DNA from: Bacteroidales bacterium
GTDB lineage: Bacteria > Bacteroidota > Bacteroidia > Bacteroidales > VadinHA17
DNA: 64,000 nucleotides
Assembly (NCBI GenBank): GCA_016928075.1
Contig: JAFGLJ010000035.1
Span: 1 to 64,000 of the forward strand
Direction: 5' to 3'
Part shown: positions 1 to 7,922 of the stretch, in pieces
Layout of the letters: each line of letters opens with the position of its first letter
Position numbering within the stretch: position 1 is the stretch's first letter
Translations under genes and position numbers: made by a program
The notes under the pieces: model-generated
The model's input: only the letters and a program-made list of their open reading frames with translations
Databases searched by the model: none
Told to the model about the DNA's origin: nothing

Positions 1-37
1 AACTCATTCTCAACTTTATTCAACTTTATTTAACTCT
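1..37. repeat. Degenerate short tandem repeat (CAACTTTATT/AACTCATTCT type)
   Basis: About three imperfect copies of an 8-12 nt unit built on CAACTTTATT and CTCATTCT. The same family recurs at 4853-4880, 6471-6490 and 42938-42973. It lies 15 nt beyond the stop of the leftward gene that follows. No coding content is visible. Confidence 0.6.
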
Positions 38-52
38 CCTGGAAAGGCGATA

Positions 53-2050
53 TCATTTCATTCCGCGGAGGATATATTCGATGATGGTGTCGGGTTGGAC
101 GGGGTTGACAAAAGCCCTGGTTTTGTACCTGGGGGCTGAGATCATCTTACGGTCGATCATCTCGTTGACAAGATTCATATACGGAAGAGAGGTCTTGCCC
201 ACAAGCAGGTTAGTGAGATCATTTTTCTGCTTATAATGTTTGAGCACGTCCCTGAACCCGTTGAGATAGAGATAATCCTTCGTAAAGCCACCACCCCTGA
301 ATATTCTTGCGGTGATATAAAAAGCCTGCGTTTCGTTCAGGTCGCTCATATCTTTTACGGCATGGAATGTCTGGCTGAAATCGTATCCCCTGAGCATCAT
401 ATGAATAACAAGCACCCTGAGGGCCAGTATCTGCAGTCGCCTGACACTCAGGTTGCCCGACAGGTATTCACTCAGTATGGCCAGCCCTTCCTGGGTACGG
501 GTATTCACGGGAGTTCCCAGCCTGAAGATATTAAGCGGATGCAGCCGTGCATTAATGGTTGTAAGCATATGCACTCCCACTTCATGCTCGGTAAGCGCAT
601 AAAGTGATTTATCATAAAACATGGCATCTTTTCTTATCCTGATGGTTTTACGGGTATTAAGGATAAGCACCTTGGCGATGATATTGCGTGTTATTTCCAG
701 CTTACATTCAAAGCCGTACTTCTTTATTTCCTGCCTGAAATAATCGGCCACGGCATTGGAATCGAGATTGAGTATTTCCGGCTCATCGGCAGTAGTGGAG
801 CAATGCATAAGGTAGCGTGCATTTTCAATATCATCCACCCCGGGTTCACCAAAATAACGAAGTGAATTATAGAGAAATTTGCCGGTGCCTATGGATGCTA
901 TGATATCCACCTTGTCAGCATATGAATCTATTACATCCTGATAAAGGAGCCGGATTGATATGTCATGTATATCCTCAACGGGTATATTGTACAATTCCCT
1001 CTTAAACTCAAAGGGATTGAGTGACAGTTGCTTGTACTTAAATACAGGATTCCGCTTATATTTTGACTTAAAGAAATCCTTTCTTGCCTGGTCGATATTC
1101 ACCGGGTTGACATAGTTCAGTATCTCGAAAGTGCGGGCAACACGAAAAAGTCTTTTATCGACCTTCAGAAGGTCTTTATCAAGTTCCGATGACAGCAGCT
1201 TATTATTCTTATGAAATACAAGGCTTGTTTTATGCCTTGTGAAAAAGGCGGCGGTATTGAGTATCCCTATCTTAAAATGACCGGCCAGTTTTTCAATGAT
1301 CAGGGGATACAGGTCTCCGTTTTCCTCATCGCAATAGATCTTTTTCACCTCTGTGGCAAGAACGAGGGTATTACCGAAATTCTGCGTGATATAAGAAAGG
1401 AGGTAGCCATTCCCCTTAAAAACATCATTCTCGGCCACCGTAACGTCGATATTCGGAAGCCTGAACTTACCGAGCTGGTTTAGCCAGTGATCAATATATT
1501 TACGATTGGATTCTTTATTTACCCGTTCGGTACCCAGGTTAAAGACGGGAGCTTCTTTCCCGAGCCTGCGGTAATTGAAGGAGTGAATGTCAAACACCAG
1601 CAGCGAGCTGTATTTTTTCTCAAGGTATGATATAAGGCTGTGAATTATCCTGTAGAAGTCAGAATGTTTTGACAGGCTTTTTTTTCTATGTTCTTCGGCG
1701 AGCGGTTCTTTCCATACCTGTTTACCCCATGCGACCGAGTAGATGGCATTTTCAGCATCCCTGTTAAGATCATATTCATACCTGGAGTCCATCCCGGATA
1801 TCACTATGGGCAGGGAAGAGATCATATCCAGTGTATGGGGATCTTCTTCCTTCCATCTTTCATGATCGGTAAGGCGGCATATTTCTTTCAGTTCAGGCCG
1901 GAGCCGGTGACCGTTATGTATTGACAGGCAGGCATAGGGTACATATTCTTCTATCTTAACATAAAATGAACCGCAGGCCGACAGTGTTTCAAATGTCTCA
2001 CCTGCGTTTATCTTTGAGATGATATCACCAACGGTAAGATCAGGCTTCAT
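53..2050 (-). CDS. N-formylglutamate amidohydrolase-like domain fused to QEGLA-motif (DUF1704) domain
   Basis: A 665-residue cytoplasmic protein with no signal peptide. Residues about 25-290 resemble the N-formylglutamate amidohydrolase family: IHNGHRL at 44-50, VFDIHSFN at 152-159, then the APVFNLGT stretch. Residues about 330-665 match the DUF1704/QEGLA family, with EHEVGVH at 488-494 and QEGLA at 520-524, a spacing that suggests a zinc-metalloprotease-like centre (E-H-x3-H plus a downstream E). It overlaps the upstream ATP-grasp gene by 11 nt, so the two are probably translated together. The family's historical name links it to flavohaemoglobin expression, but no activity is firmly established. 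The domain calls are good; the substrate is unknown. A peptide or amino-acid amide substrate is an inference from the two catalytic folds and the ligase partner. Confidence 0.85.
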   Translation of the reverse strand: MKPDLTVGDIISKINAGETFETLSACGSFYVKIEEYVPYACLSIHNGHRLRPELKEICRLTDHERWKEEDPHTLDMISSLPIVISGMDSRYEYDLNRDAENAIYSVAWGKQVWKEPLAEEHRKKSLSKHSDFYRIIHSLISYLEKKYSSLLVFDIHSFNYRRLGKEAPVFNLGTERVNKESNRKYIDHWLNQLGKFRLPNIDVTVAENDVFKGNGYLLSYITQNFGNTLVLATEVKKIYCDEENGDLYPLIIEKLAGHFKIGILNTAAFFTRHKTSLVFHKNNKLLSSELDKDLLKVDKRLFRVARTFEILNYVNPVNIDQARKDFFKSKYKRNPVFKYKQLSLNPFEFKRELYNIPVEDIHDISIRLLYQDVIDSYADKVDIIASIGTGKFLYNSLRYFGEPGVDDIENARYLMHCSTTADEPEILNLDSNAVADYFRQEIKKYGFECKLEITRNIIAKVLILNTRKTIRIRKDAMFYDKSLYALTEHEVGVHMLTTINARLHPLNIFRLGTPVNTRTQEGLAILSEYLSGNLSVRRLQILALRVLVIHMMLRGYDFSQTFHAVKDMSDLNETQAFYITARIFRGGGFTKDYLYLNGFRDVLKHYKQKNDLTNLLVGKTSLPYMNLVNEMIDRKMISAPRYKTRAFVNPVQPDTIIEYILRGMK

Positions 2051-3062
2051 CTATCAGGCGCTTAAAATGTTTCTTGCGTTCGATAGCCGACTCTTTTTTA
2101 AGGATGACATTTTCTATAAAATCGATCACTGTCTTCTGAATCCTTGTACGGTTGAACCTGTTTATCCGGGTTATGCCGCCCGGGCTGCACACATTTATCT
2201 CGATAAGTTTATCGTTGATTATGTCGAGTCCGACAAAAAAGAGTCCGTCGGACACCAGCTTGGGTCCTATCCTGCTGCAAATAATTTTTTCCTGTTTGCT
2301 GAGGGTATGCTTGCGTGCCGAGCCTCCGGCCTTGATATTTGACCTGATATCGTCTCTTGCAGGTATTCTCCTGTAGGCCCCAAGTGGTTCGCCGTTCAGC
2401 ATAAGCACCCTGACATCCCCCTCCTCGGCTCCTTCAATGAATTCCTGTAGTATTACGTAATTGCCTTCCTTTGTTCCCGAGATATAGAAATCGAGCAGGG
2501 AGTTGATATTCTGCAGTGCTGATTTTTCGAGCACTATAACCCCTTTCCCTCCAAAACCATCGAATGGTTTAAGTATCATTTTATCCTTTGGTGATTCAAG
2601 GATGGCTTTCTTAAGTACCGTTTTGCTTTTTGACACGTAGGTCACGGGTATTATCTCGTTATCATGGAAAGAGGCAGGATAAAGCTTGTTGTTTGCTTTT
2701 CTCAGTCCGTCGATATCATTTATTATGAAGGTATCATCCTTCACCGAGTCGAGGAAGTTGAGCATTACAGGATCTATGGGCGGGTTGCTCCTGGCAAATA
2801 TCACGTCAAAGCCTTCAAGGGGCAGCAGTTGTTCTTTAAATTCCACCTTCTTGTGGAACACATGGTAGTTGCCGGAATACTTATCCTTCTTTTTTATCTT
2901 GCGTACGAAACCCAGCGTCTGCGACTCACGGATAGTGAGGTTATGAGGATACAGCACCCCTACATTATGACCCCTGAGGACTGATTCATGTATCAGCCTG
3001 AGTGTTGAATCGTCCTCCGGGTCAAGGCTTTCCCACGGGTTTATTATGAAGCATATGTTCAT
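2040..3062 (-). CDS. ATP-grasp ligase, glutathione-synthase-like
   Basis: A 340-residue protein of prokaryotic glutathione synthetase (GshB) type. It opens with a Rossmann-like N-terminal segment (MNICFIINPWESLDPEDDST) and has ATP-grasp signatures: MILKPFDGFGGKGVIVLE (lysine and glycine-rich loop), VILQEFIEG, and the metal-binding LIEINVCSPGG near the C-terminus. No gamma-glutamylcysteine synthetase gene is nearby, so glutathione synthesis is not supported by context. The enzyme may join other amino-acid-like substrates. It is the first gene of a two-gene operon with the QEGLA protein. On the minus strand a TATCTTCG at 3085-3092 lies about 25 nt before the ATG and is a near match to the Bacteroidota -7 element. 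Confidence 0.82.
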   Translation of the reverse strand: MNICFIINPWESLDPEDDSTLRLIHESVLRGHNVGVLYPHNLTIRESQTLGFVRKIKKKDKYSGNYHVFHKKVEFKEQLLPLEGFDVIFARSNPPIDPVMLNFLDSVKDDTFIINDIDGLRKANNKLYPASFHDNEIIPVTYVSKSKTVLKKAILESPKDKMILKPFDGFGGKGVIVLEKSALQNINSLLDFYISGTKEGNYVILQEFIEGAEEGDVRVLMLNGEPLGAYRRIPARDDIRSNIKAGGSARKHTLSKQEKIICSRIGPKLVSDGLFFVGLDIINDKLIEINVCSPGGITRINRFNRTRIQKTVIDFIENVILKKESAIERKKHFKRLIDEA

Positions 3063-3155
3063 TCGTTGATTGTTGCTTTTTTTGCGAAGATAAATTAATA
3101 ATATGAATTAGAATTATTGATGAGATTTAAATTGAAGAGTCCGTCAGAATAATTA

Positions 3156-3187
3156 GTTTAAGTGGTTTAAGTTGTTTAAGTGGTTTA
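3156..3187. repeat. TTTAAGTGG tandem repeat, left arm
   Basis: About three and a half imperfect copies of TTTAAGTGG between the divergent ATP-grasp and sulfatase genes. An inverted copy lies at 4812-4843 on the far side of the sulfatase gene, and a self-contained inverted pair of the same family is at 35287-35356. Confidence 0.65.
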
Positions 3188-3219
3188 TCAAACAGACGAA
3201 CGACTAATGGTGAGAAAAG

Positions 3220-3288
3220 GTTTGAGTGTTTGAGTGTTTGAATGTTTGAGATCTTCAAACAATCAAACCGTTCAAGCTGATCAAACGG
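3220..3288. repeat. TTTGAGTG repeat with inverted half (gene-less hairpin form)
   Basis: Four copies of an 8-nt TTTGAGTG unit are followed, after a 5-nt turn, by CAAACAATCAAACCGTTCAAG, the degenerate reverse complement, so the whole can fold on itself. A related structure is at 6499-6555. It occupies the upstream region of the sulfatase gene. Confidence 0.6.
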
Positions 3289-3348
3289 ATTTGCATGGAT
3301 AGCTGGTGCGCAGCATATTTCGTATATTTATAAGAAAAACCAGCCCTT

Positions 3349-4683
3349 ATGAAATATCTGATTTATTTTCTTCTTGCATGCCCGGTTTTTCTTTTCAATG
3401 CATGTGACAATACTGCCGGTGAACAGCTTCCCAATTTCATCATAATATATGCCGATGATATGGGATACGGAGATATTACGACGAATGGCAATCCCTCGAT
3501 ACGTACTCCGCGCCTTGACAGGATGGCTGCTGAAGGGGCAAGGCTGACAAATTTTTATATTCCTGCCTGTGTATGCACGCCGTCGAGGGCAGCTTTGCTA
3601 TCGGGATGTTATCCCAAGCGTCTCTCCCTGCATGAACATGTATTGTTTCCTTATTCCGAGCATGGCATCAATGCCGCAGAGGAATTGCTCCCCGAGCTGC
3701 TTAAGGAAAAAGGTTATGCAACGGCCATTTTCGGCAAATGGCATCTGGGGCACCAGGAGGCTTTTTTGCCACTGCAGCATGGATTTGACAGGTACCTCGG
3801 TATCCCTTTCAGCAATGACATGAGCCGCACTGAAATGATAAAGAGGGGAAATGATAACTATATATACGATCTGCCTCTGATAAGCGGTAATGACACCATT
3901 GAACTGAATCCTGACCAGAGCCGATTCACAAGCATGTTCACAGATGCAGCAATCGGGTTTATTACTGAAAACAGGGACAGGCCTTTCTTTGTGTATATTC
4001 CCCATCCCATGCCTCATATACCTATCTATGCCTCCGAGGAATTTGAAGGTAAGAGTCCGGCCGGGCTGTATGGTGATGTGATAGAGGAAATAGACTATAA
4101 CACGGGAAGGATCCTGGATGCCCTTAAGGAATATGGTATAGATGAGAATACCATGGTTATCTTTTCATCTGACAATGGTCCCTGGCTGAGCTTTAAGACG
4201 CACGGGGGATCAGCGGGTGCATTCAGGGGCGGAAAACAAACCAACTGGGAGGGGGGGCACCGGGTGCCCTGCATAATAAGGTGGCCGGCACAGATCAGTG
4301 AAGGCACTCTGATAACATCACAGGTGACCAATATGGATATACTACCCACCATAATGAACATTATTGAAGGCAGGTTGCCCGTAAATGAGATTGACGGGCA
4401 GGATGTCGGAAGCCTGCTGACCGGCTCAGGCGAAATACCGGAGCCCTATCCTTTCCTGTACTATTCCATTGAGGGTGTGGCGTCAGGCATAAGGGTTGGT
4501 GATTATAAATATGTGAAGATAAATGAGGAAGATTACCTTTTTGATATTGATGTTGATTTCAGGGAAAAATTCAACCTGATAGGGGAATTGCCGGGGAAAG
4601 CCGTAGAATTGCAGGAAATGATGATGAAATTGGATAGGGAGATAGAAATAGAGCAGAGACAGGCGGGGAAAAGTAAGTATTAA
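3349..4683 (+). CDS. Lipoprotein sulfatase (formylglycine-dependent)
   Basis: A 444-residue arylsulfatase-family hydrolase. The N-terminus is a lipoprotein signal (hydrophobic stretch, then FLFNAC with Cys19). The metal-binding IIIYADDMGYGD follows at about 31-42. The sulfatase signature C-T-P-S-R is at residues 76-80, where Cys76 would be converted to formylglycine, then GKWHLGH and later SSDNGPW with K and H residues. It resembles N-acetylgalactosamine/N-acetylglucosamine 6-sulfatases, but the sugar specificity cannot be read from the sequence. It probably acts in the periplasm or on the cell surface on sulfated host or algal glycans. The last codons (Lys-Tyr-stop) come from an AAGTATTAATTATGAA intergenic repeat that recurs at 6368. 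No maturase gene is in the window. Confidence 0.92.
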   Translation: MKYLIYFLLACPVFLFNACDNTAGEQLPNFIIIYADDMGYGDITTNGNPSIRTPRLDRMAAEGARLTNFYIPACVCTPSRAALLSGCYPKRLSLHEHVLFPYSEHGINAAEELLPELLKEKGYATAIFGKWHLGHQEAFLPLQHGFDRYLGIPFSNDMSRTEMIKRGNDNYIYDLPLISGNDTIELNPDQSRFTSMFTDAAIGFITENRDRPFFVYIPHPMPHIPIYASEEFEGKSPAGLYGDVIEEIDYNTGRILDALKEYGIDENTMVIFSSDNGPWLSFKTHGGSAGAFRGGKQTNWEGGHRVPCIIRWPAQISEGTLITSQVTNMDILPTIMNIIEGRLPVNEIDGQDVGSLLTGSGEIPEPYPFLYYSIEGVASGIRVGDYKYVKINEEDYLFDIDVDFREKFNLIGELPGKAVELQEMMMKLDREIEIEQRQAGKSKY

Positions 4684-4765
4684 TTATGAATTATTAATTA
4701 TGAACCGGGCAGCCGATGATTATCAATATACTTACTGCTAAATTGTTAAGGATATTGGATATATA
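4679..4765. repeat. Dispersed AT-rich repeat, copy 1
   Basis: It starts with TATTAATTATGAATTATTAA and runs through GATTATCAATATACTTACTG and GGATATTGGATATA. A diverged direct copy, recognisable over about 80 nt, is at 6367-6450, so the two copies flank the serine dehydratase gene. The start overlaps the sulfatase stop codon. Confidence 0.6.
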
Positions 4766-4811
4766 ATCCTGTAGAAGTTTAAGGATTTAACTGTTTATTT
4801 TTTATTACAAG

Positions 4812-4880
4812 ATAAACCACTTAAACTCTTGAACCACTTAAACTTTCCCTTCTAAACTCACTCTCAACTTCATTCAACTT
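4812..4880. repeat. TTTAAGTGG right arm plus AACTCACTCTCAACTT repeat
   Basis: 4812-4843 is the inverted counterpart of the TTTAAGTGG arm at 3156-3187. 4853-4880 is a second family (CTCACTCTCAACTTCATTC) whose inverted counterpart is at 6471-6490. The serine dehydratase gene ends inside this second block at 4870. Confidence 0.6.
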
Positions 4881-6249
4881 CCTTATCGGAGGATGAGAGA
4901 TCCTTATGGATCCGCCTGGCAGTGGGTGTAGTTGACAGCCCCCCCTTGCATGTGCAACGGTATTTCAGGTTCATATCGTCACCCACTTCTTTCATTGCTT
5001 TGATAACCTCATCCAGCGGTATTACGTGATCGTATCCCGCGATGGTCATATTGGCTGCGGCCAGGGCATTGAGGGCGGCCATGATGTTTTTCCCGAGGCA
5101 TGGCACCTCCACCCTGTCGGCCACGGGGTCGCATATCATGCCGAGGGTATTCTGCAGTGCCATGGATGCAGCATTGAGTGACATCTGACCGTCGCCTCCC
5201 ATCAGTTCAACAAGTGCAGCGGCAGCCATACCTGAGGCCGATCCGCATTCGTACTGGCAGCCTCCTTCTTCAGCTGCAAAACCGCATTCATTGGCGATGA
5301 ATATTCCGACCATACCCGCAGCCAGCAATGCTTTCATTATTTCATTTTCTGTCCTGCAAGCTGCTTCGGCAGAAGGAAGGAGCACACCCGGCAGTGTTCC
5401 GCAGGAACCCGCCGTGGGGGCAGCCACTATCAGGCCCATTGCGCTCTTGACTTCCATAACCGCAGTTACTGACCGGATAATTGTGTTGGCCAGGCTGGCA
5501 GGTATAAGCTGTCCTTTTTCAGGCGCCTGCGAGAAAAGGTGTGACTGCCGTGGCAGCAGCCGGTCTTCATAGCTGGTTCCTGCCAGACCATCATTTATTG
5601 CTTCCCTCATTATAAACATATATGAACGTGCAAGGATCAGGGCATCTTCCTCCGATACATCGCCTATGGCAGTTTCATACCGGACTGCATAATCTGAAAG
5701 AGCCCCCCCTTTTTGTTCCAGGAGTTTTACCAGCTCATTAATGTTCTTAAAAGGCAACACCGGGTCTCTTTTTAACCTGACCGGCATCAGGGGGTTTATA
5801 TAGTCCAGGTCGTCGTCAACAGGTTCATTGTTGAGCCTGGTGAGCCTGACGTTGCCACCGCCAGTGGATATAGCCATAAAGCTTACTTCCTTACCCGAAG
5901 CTCCTTTCAGATATGTATTATAGATATTGGGGTGGGCATCACTGAATTTTTCTATCCTGTACTCTATTTTCAATCCCTTCCGGCTGCACAGTTCTTCAGC
6001 TTTCAGCAGATCTTTATCGGCGATATCCATCCCGAGCAGACCGGCGGCGAGTCCCATGGCGGATCCCTGTCCGCGGTAGGTTGTAGCCACGGATCCCCGG
6101 GGATCGAAAGTAAAACGGGCATACACGGGTTCTTCCGAGAGCAACCTGCGCCCGAGGCGCCCTATCCTCACGGCAGCTGCAGTATGCGAACTGCTTGGAC
6201 CTCTCATTACAGGACCCAGAATATTGTTGAAGATTGAAGGAGGATGCAT
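4870..6249 (-). CDS. sdaA: L-serine dehydratase (single-chain, iron-sulfur)
   Basis: A 459-residue L-serine ammonia-lyase with fused beta and alpha domains. It converts L-serine to pyruvate and ammonia. Visible family features are the N-terminal GPVMRGPSSSHTAAAVRIG, the central SAMGLIVAAPTAGSCGTLPG, and cysteines in ANECGFAAEEGGCQYECGSA and MICDPVADRVEVPCLGKN, which would bind the oxygen-sensitive [4Fe-4S] cluster. The length is normal. The gene stands alone, convergent with the sulfatase gene. Its last residues (KEVE) and stop codon are encoded by an intergenic repeat, so the original C-terminus may have been shorter or different. An oxygen-labile enzyme of this kind fits an anaerobic or microaerobic life. 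Confidence 0.95.
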   Translation of the reverse strand: MHPPSIFNNILGPVMRGPSSSHTAAAVRIGRLGRRLLSEEPVYARFTFDPRGSVATTYRGQGSAMGLAAGLLGMDIADKDLLKAEELCSRKGLKIEYRIEKFSDAHPNIYNTYLKGASGKEVSFMAISTGGGNVRLTRLNNEPVDDDLDYINPLMPVRLKRDPVLPFKNINELVKLLEQKGGALSDYAVRYETAIGDVSEEDALILARSYMFIMREAINDGLAGTSYEDRLLPRQSHLFSQAPEKGQLIPASLANTIIRSVTAVMEVKSAMGLIVAAPTAGSCGTLPGVLLPSAEAACRTENEIMKALLAAGMVGIFIANECGFAAEEGGCQYECGSASGMAAAALVELMGGDGQMSLNAASMALQNTLGMICDPVADRVEVPCLGKNIMAALNALAAANMTIAGYDHVIPLDEVIKAMKEVGDDMNLKYRCTCKGGLSTTPTARRIHKDLSSSDKEVE

Positions 6250-6293
6250 GGCTGTTGTTTTTGGTTAATGGGTAAAGATAGTAAGTATTTTGC

Positions 6294-6360
6294 AGGGAGC
6301 AGGGGGCCAGCCTTCGTCCCGAGTTTTCGGGACTTCGGCTGGTAAAACAGGGAGCAGGGG
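6294..6360. repeat. GGAGCAG repeat interrupted by a hairpin
   Basis: Two short blocks of GCAGGGAGCAGGGG in the same orientation flank a 36-nt near-perfect hairpin at 6307-6342, whose arms are CCAGCCTTCGTCCCGA and TCGGGACTTCGGCTGG. The same heptamer family is found at 22193, 35172, 55092 and, inverted, 55656. Confidence 0.65.
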
Positions 6361-6366
6361 AAAGAT

Positions 6367-6490
6367 GAAGTATTAATTATGAATTATGAATTGAGCAGCA
6401 AGGGATTATCAATAAACTTACTACCAGATGATTAAAGGTAGTGGATAAAGGGCGGGTTAATGGGTAAAAAAAGTTGAGAGTGAGTTGAAT
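6367..6490. repeat. Dispersed AT-rich repeat copy 2, followed by GTTGAGAGTGAG repeat
   Basis: 6367-6450 matches 4679-4765 in the same orientation (TATTAATTATGAATTATGAA, GGATTATCAATAAACTTACT, then TGGATAAAG). 6471-6490 (AGTTGAGAGTGAGTTGAATA) is inverted relative to 4853-4880. The serine dehydratase gene therefore has related repeats on both sides. Confidence 0.55.
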
Positions 6491-6498
6491 AGAAAATG

Positions 6499-6555
6499 TT
6501 TGAGAGTTTGAACGGTTTGAACGGTTTGATCATTCTTTCTATTAATCAAACGGTT
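6499..6555. repeat. TTTGAACGG repeat with inverted half
   Basis: TTTGAGAGTTTGAACGG and two further TTTGAACGG-like copies are followed by AATCAAACGGTT in the opposite sense. It is related to 3220-3288 and ends 11 nt beyond the 3' end of the tRNA gene on its coding strand. Confidence 0.55.
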
Positions 6556-6565
6556 AGGGTGGGCA

Positions 6566-6643
6566 TGGTGGGACATACTGGATTCGAACCAGTGACTTCT
6601 ACCCTGTCAAGGTAGCGCTCTAAACCAACTGAGCTAATGCCCC
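6566..6643 (-). tRNA. tRNA-Val (anticodon GAC)
   Basis: The minus strand folds as a full cloverleaf. The acceptor stem is GGGGCAT with ATGTCCC (one G-T pair), the D arm is GCTCAGTTGGTTTAGAGC, and the anticodon stem CTACC/GGTAG encloses TTGACAG, giving anticodon GAC for valine GUC/GUU codons. The T arm contains GGTTCGAATCC. The discriminator A and the terminal CCA are encoded (TGG at 6566-6568 on the plus strand). The gene is 78 nt. Confidence 0.96.
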
Positions 6644-6650
6644 AAGAAAT

Positions 6651-6738
6651 TGTTTCAAGTTTGCCTTCGGCGAGCTCGGCTTCGCCTCGGTTCAGGTTTC
6701 AAGTTTCAAGTTCCGGGTTCCGCGTTCCGGGTTTCGTG
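6651..6738. repeat. TTTCAAG repeat interrupted by a hairpin
   Basis: A TGTTTCAAGTTT block is followed by an imperfect GC-rich hairpin (CCTTCGGCGAGCTCGGCTTC region, 6663-6690) and then GGTTTCAAGTTTCAAGTTCC and further 7-nt copies grading into GTTCCGG. It sits between the tRNA 5' end and the stop of the NUDIX gene, 19 nt from that stop. Confidence 0.55.
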
Positions 6739-6756
6739 GTAAAAATAGTAATTTTT

Positions 6757-7266
6757 TCAATAAAGGGTATCTTTCAGGACATGGAGATATTCATATTCGA
6801 AGTTAGGGGTGAAGAGGCCTGTGCCGAGGTTTTCTTCTATCTCTTCCCTGCTCCAGAATCGTCCGTCATCAACTTCTGACGGATCGGTTACGGGGGAATG
6901 ATCATTCCGTGTAATGTATGAATATACCAGTTCCCGCTCCCTCTCTGATTTCCAGATATAATTTTTGATAAATTCATAACTGAAGTTTTTCATTCGCGTT
7001 TCTTCCCATGCTTCACGCAGCAATGCCTGTTCCTGGGTTTCCCCGGGATCCACATGGCCCCCCACGGAGGTATCCCACCTGCCGGGCTGAATATCTTTTT
7101 GCAAGGATCTCTTCTGCAGAAAGATATGCCCTTTGCCGTTAATAATATGAAGATGTATAACAGGATGGAGGAGCATGCTTTTACCGTCGTGACATTTGCT
7201 CCTGGGTGCCAGCCTGATCAGCTCTCCCTTCTCATTTACTACTGGAATCATTTCTTCCGGATGCAT
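6757..7266 (-). CDS. NUDIX hydrolase
   Basis: A 169-residue cytoplasmic NUDIX protein. The Nudix box is intact: GGHVDPGETQEQALLREAWE followed by ET, giving G-x5-E-x7-R-E-x2-E-E, which binds the catalytic divalent metal. The N-terminus (EEMIPVVNEKGELIRLAPRSKCH) and HIFLQKRS resemble the isopentenyl-diphosphate isomerase/YfcD-like subgroup, which acts on diphosphates linked to another moiety. The actual substrate is not predictable. It is a single gene between repeat blocks. Confidence 0.88.
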   Translation of the reverse strand: MHPEEMIPVVNEKGELIRLAPRSKCHDGKSMLLHPVIHLHIINGKGHIFLQKRSLQKDIQPGRWDTSVGGHVDPGETQEQALLREAWEETRMKNFSYEFIKNYIWKSERERELVYSYITRNDHSPVTDPSEVDDGRFWSREEIEENLGTGLFTPNFEYEYLHVLKDTLY

Positions 7267-7288
7267 AGTGAGGTTGTTTATATTTTCA

Positions 7289-7477
7289 GTAAAAGTAAAA
7301 AGGAAAAAGGAAAAAGGAGAAAGGAGAAAGAGGGCCGAGCGTTTATAATTTGCCCGGTGGGCAAATTTAGCGATGAGCCAGATAGAGCAGAGGTTATCTA
7401 AGGAAAAAGTAAAAAGTAAAAAGTAAAAAGTTGAGGCGTAGCCGAAACCCCGGCTGAACGCAGTGAACGCCGGGGGA
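7289..7477. repeat. AAAAGTA/AAAGGAG repeat blocks with hairpin inserts
   Basis: This 218-nt gene-free interval contains AAAAGTAAAAAGGAAAAAGG and AAGGAGAAAG blocks at 7289-7330, a palindrome AATTTGCCCGGTGGGCAAATTT at about 7347-7368, an AAAAAGTAAAAAGTAAAAAG block at 7403-7430, and a GC hairpin CCCCGGC...GCCGGGG at about 7449-7475. No reading frame with recognisable content is present. Confidence 0.55.
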
Positions 7478-7484
7478 AAAACTA

Positions 7485-7922
7485 TTAAAGGCTAAGGCTG
7501 AGGCTAAGGCTAAGGAGAGTAGTCAAGGTATTACCTAATTTTGTTGGCATTTTGTGTTTCTTTGTGGTTTCAATTGTTTTTATCATTGAATCCAATTCGA
7601 GAATAACATCACCGTATCCATTTACCAGTTCATTCTTTTCATGATTTGTAATATAACCTAAGGCTTCTGATGCAAGGCTTTGATTAATAATCTCATAACA
7701 GCTGCCCCTGGCTATTTTGTAAAACCTTGTTTTATCAAATGATTCATATCTGCCAAAACCTTCTGCTGTATTGTTAGTAACAGAGTGAGCAGCTCTTCGC
7801 ATTTCCGAAACCAGACAGAATTTTTCTGCAGCAGGATATTTTTTGGTTAACCTGTATACCAATAAAAGAAGATAAAATGCCTTCTTCCAAACCGACATCT
7901 CAGTGAAATCTTTATATACCAT
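7485..7922 (-). CDS. Four-helix-bundle protein (S23 / 23S-rRNA IVS protein family), copy 1
   Basis: A 145-residue helical protein of the S23/IVS-encoded protein family, related in fold to the Avd accessory protein of diversity-generating retroelements. The family signature is present: YKDFTEMSVWKKAFYL at the start and EMRRAAHSVTNNTAEGFGRY in the middle (compare LRR-x3-S-x3-NIAEG in copies 2 and 3). The C-terminal LSLSLSLSL tail is encoded entirely by the GGCTAA/GGCTGA repeat at 7489-7517 and is probably not part of the original protein. The gene lies inside a pair of inverted repeat arms (7489-7517 and 8033-8063). The molecular function of free-standing members is unknown; pentameric nucleic-acid-binding bundles are known from relatives. 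Confidence 0.88.
   Translation of the reverse strand: MVYKDFTEMSVWKKAFYLLLLVYRLTKKYPAAEKFCLVSEMRRAAHSVTNNTAEGFGRYESFDKTRFYKIARGSCYEIINQSLASEALGYITNHEKNELVNGYGDVILELDSMIKTIETTKKHKMPTKLGNTLTTLLSLSLSLSL

Noticed and set aside
6566-6643. tRNA-Val as an integration site for a mobile island
   Set aside because: No integrase and no direct repeat of the tRNA 3' end were seen on either side.
7485-7922. Avd protein of a diversity-generating retroelement
   Set aside because: The fold is related, but no reverse transcriptase, template repeat or variable repeat is near any of the three four-helix-bundle genes.
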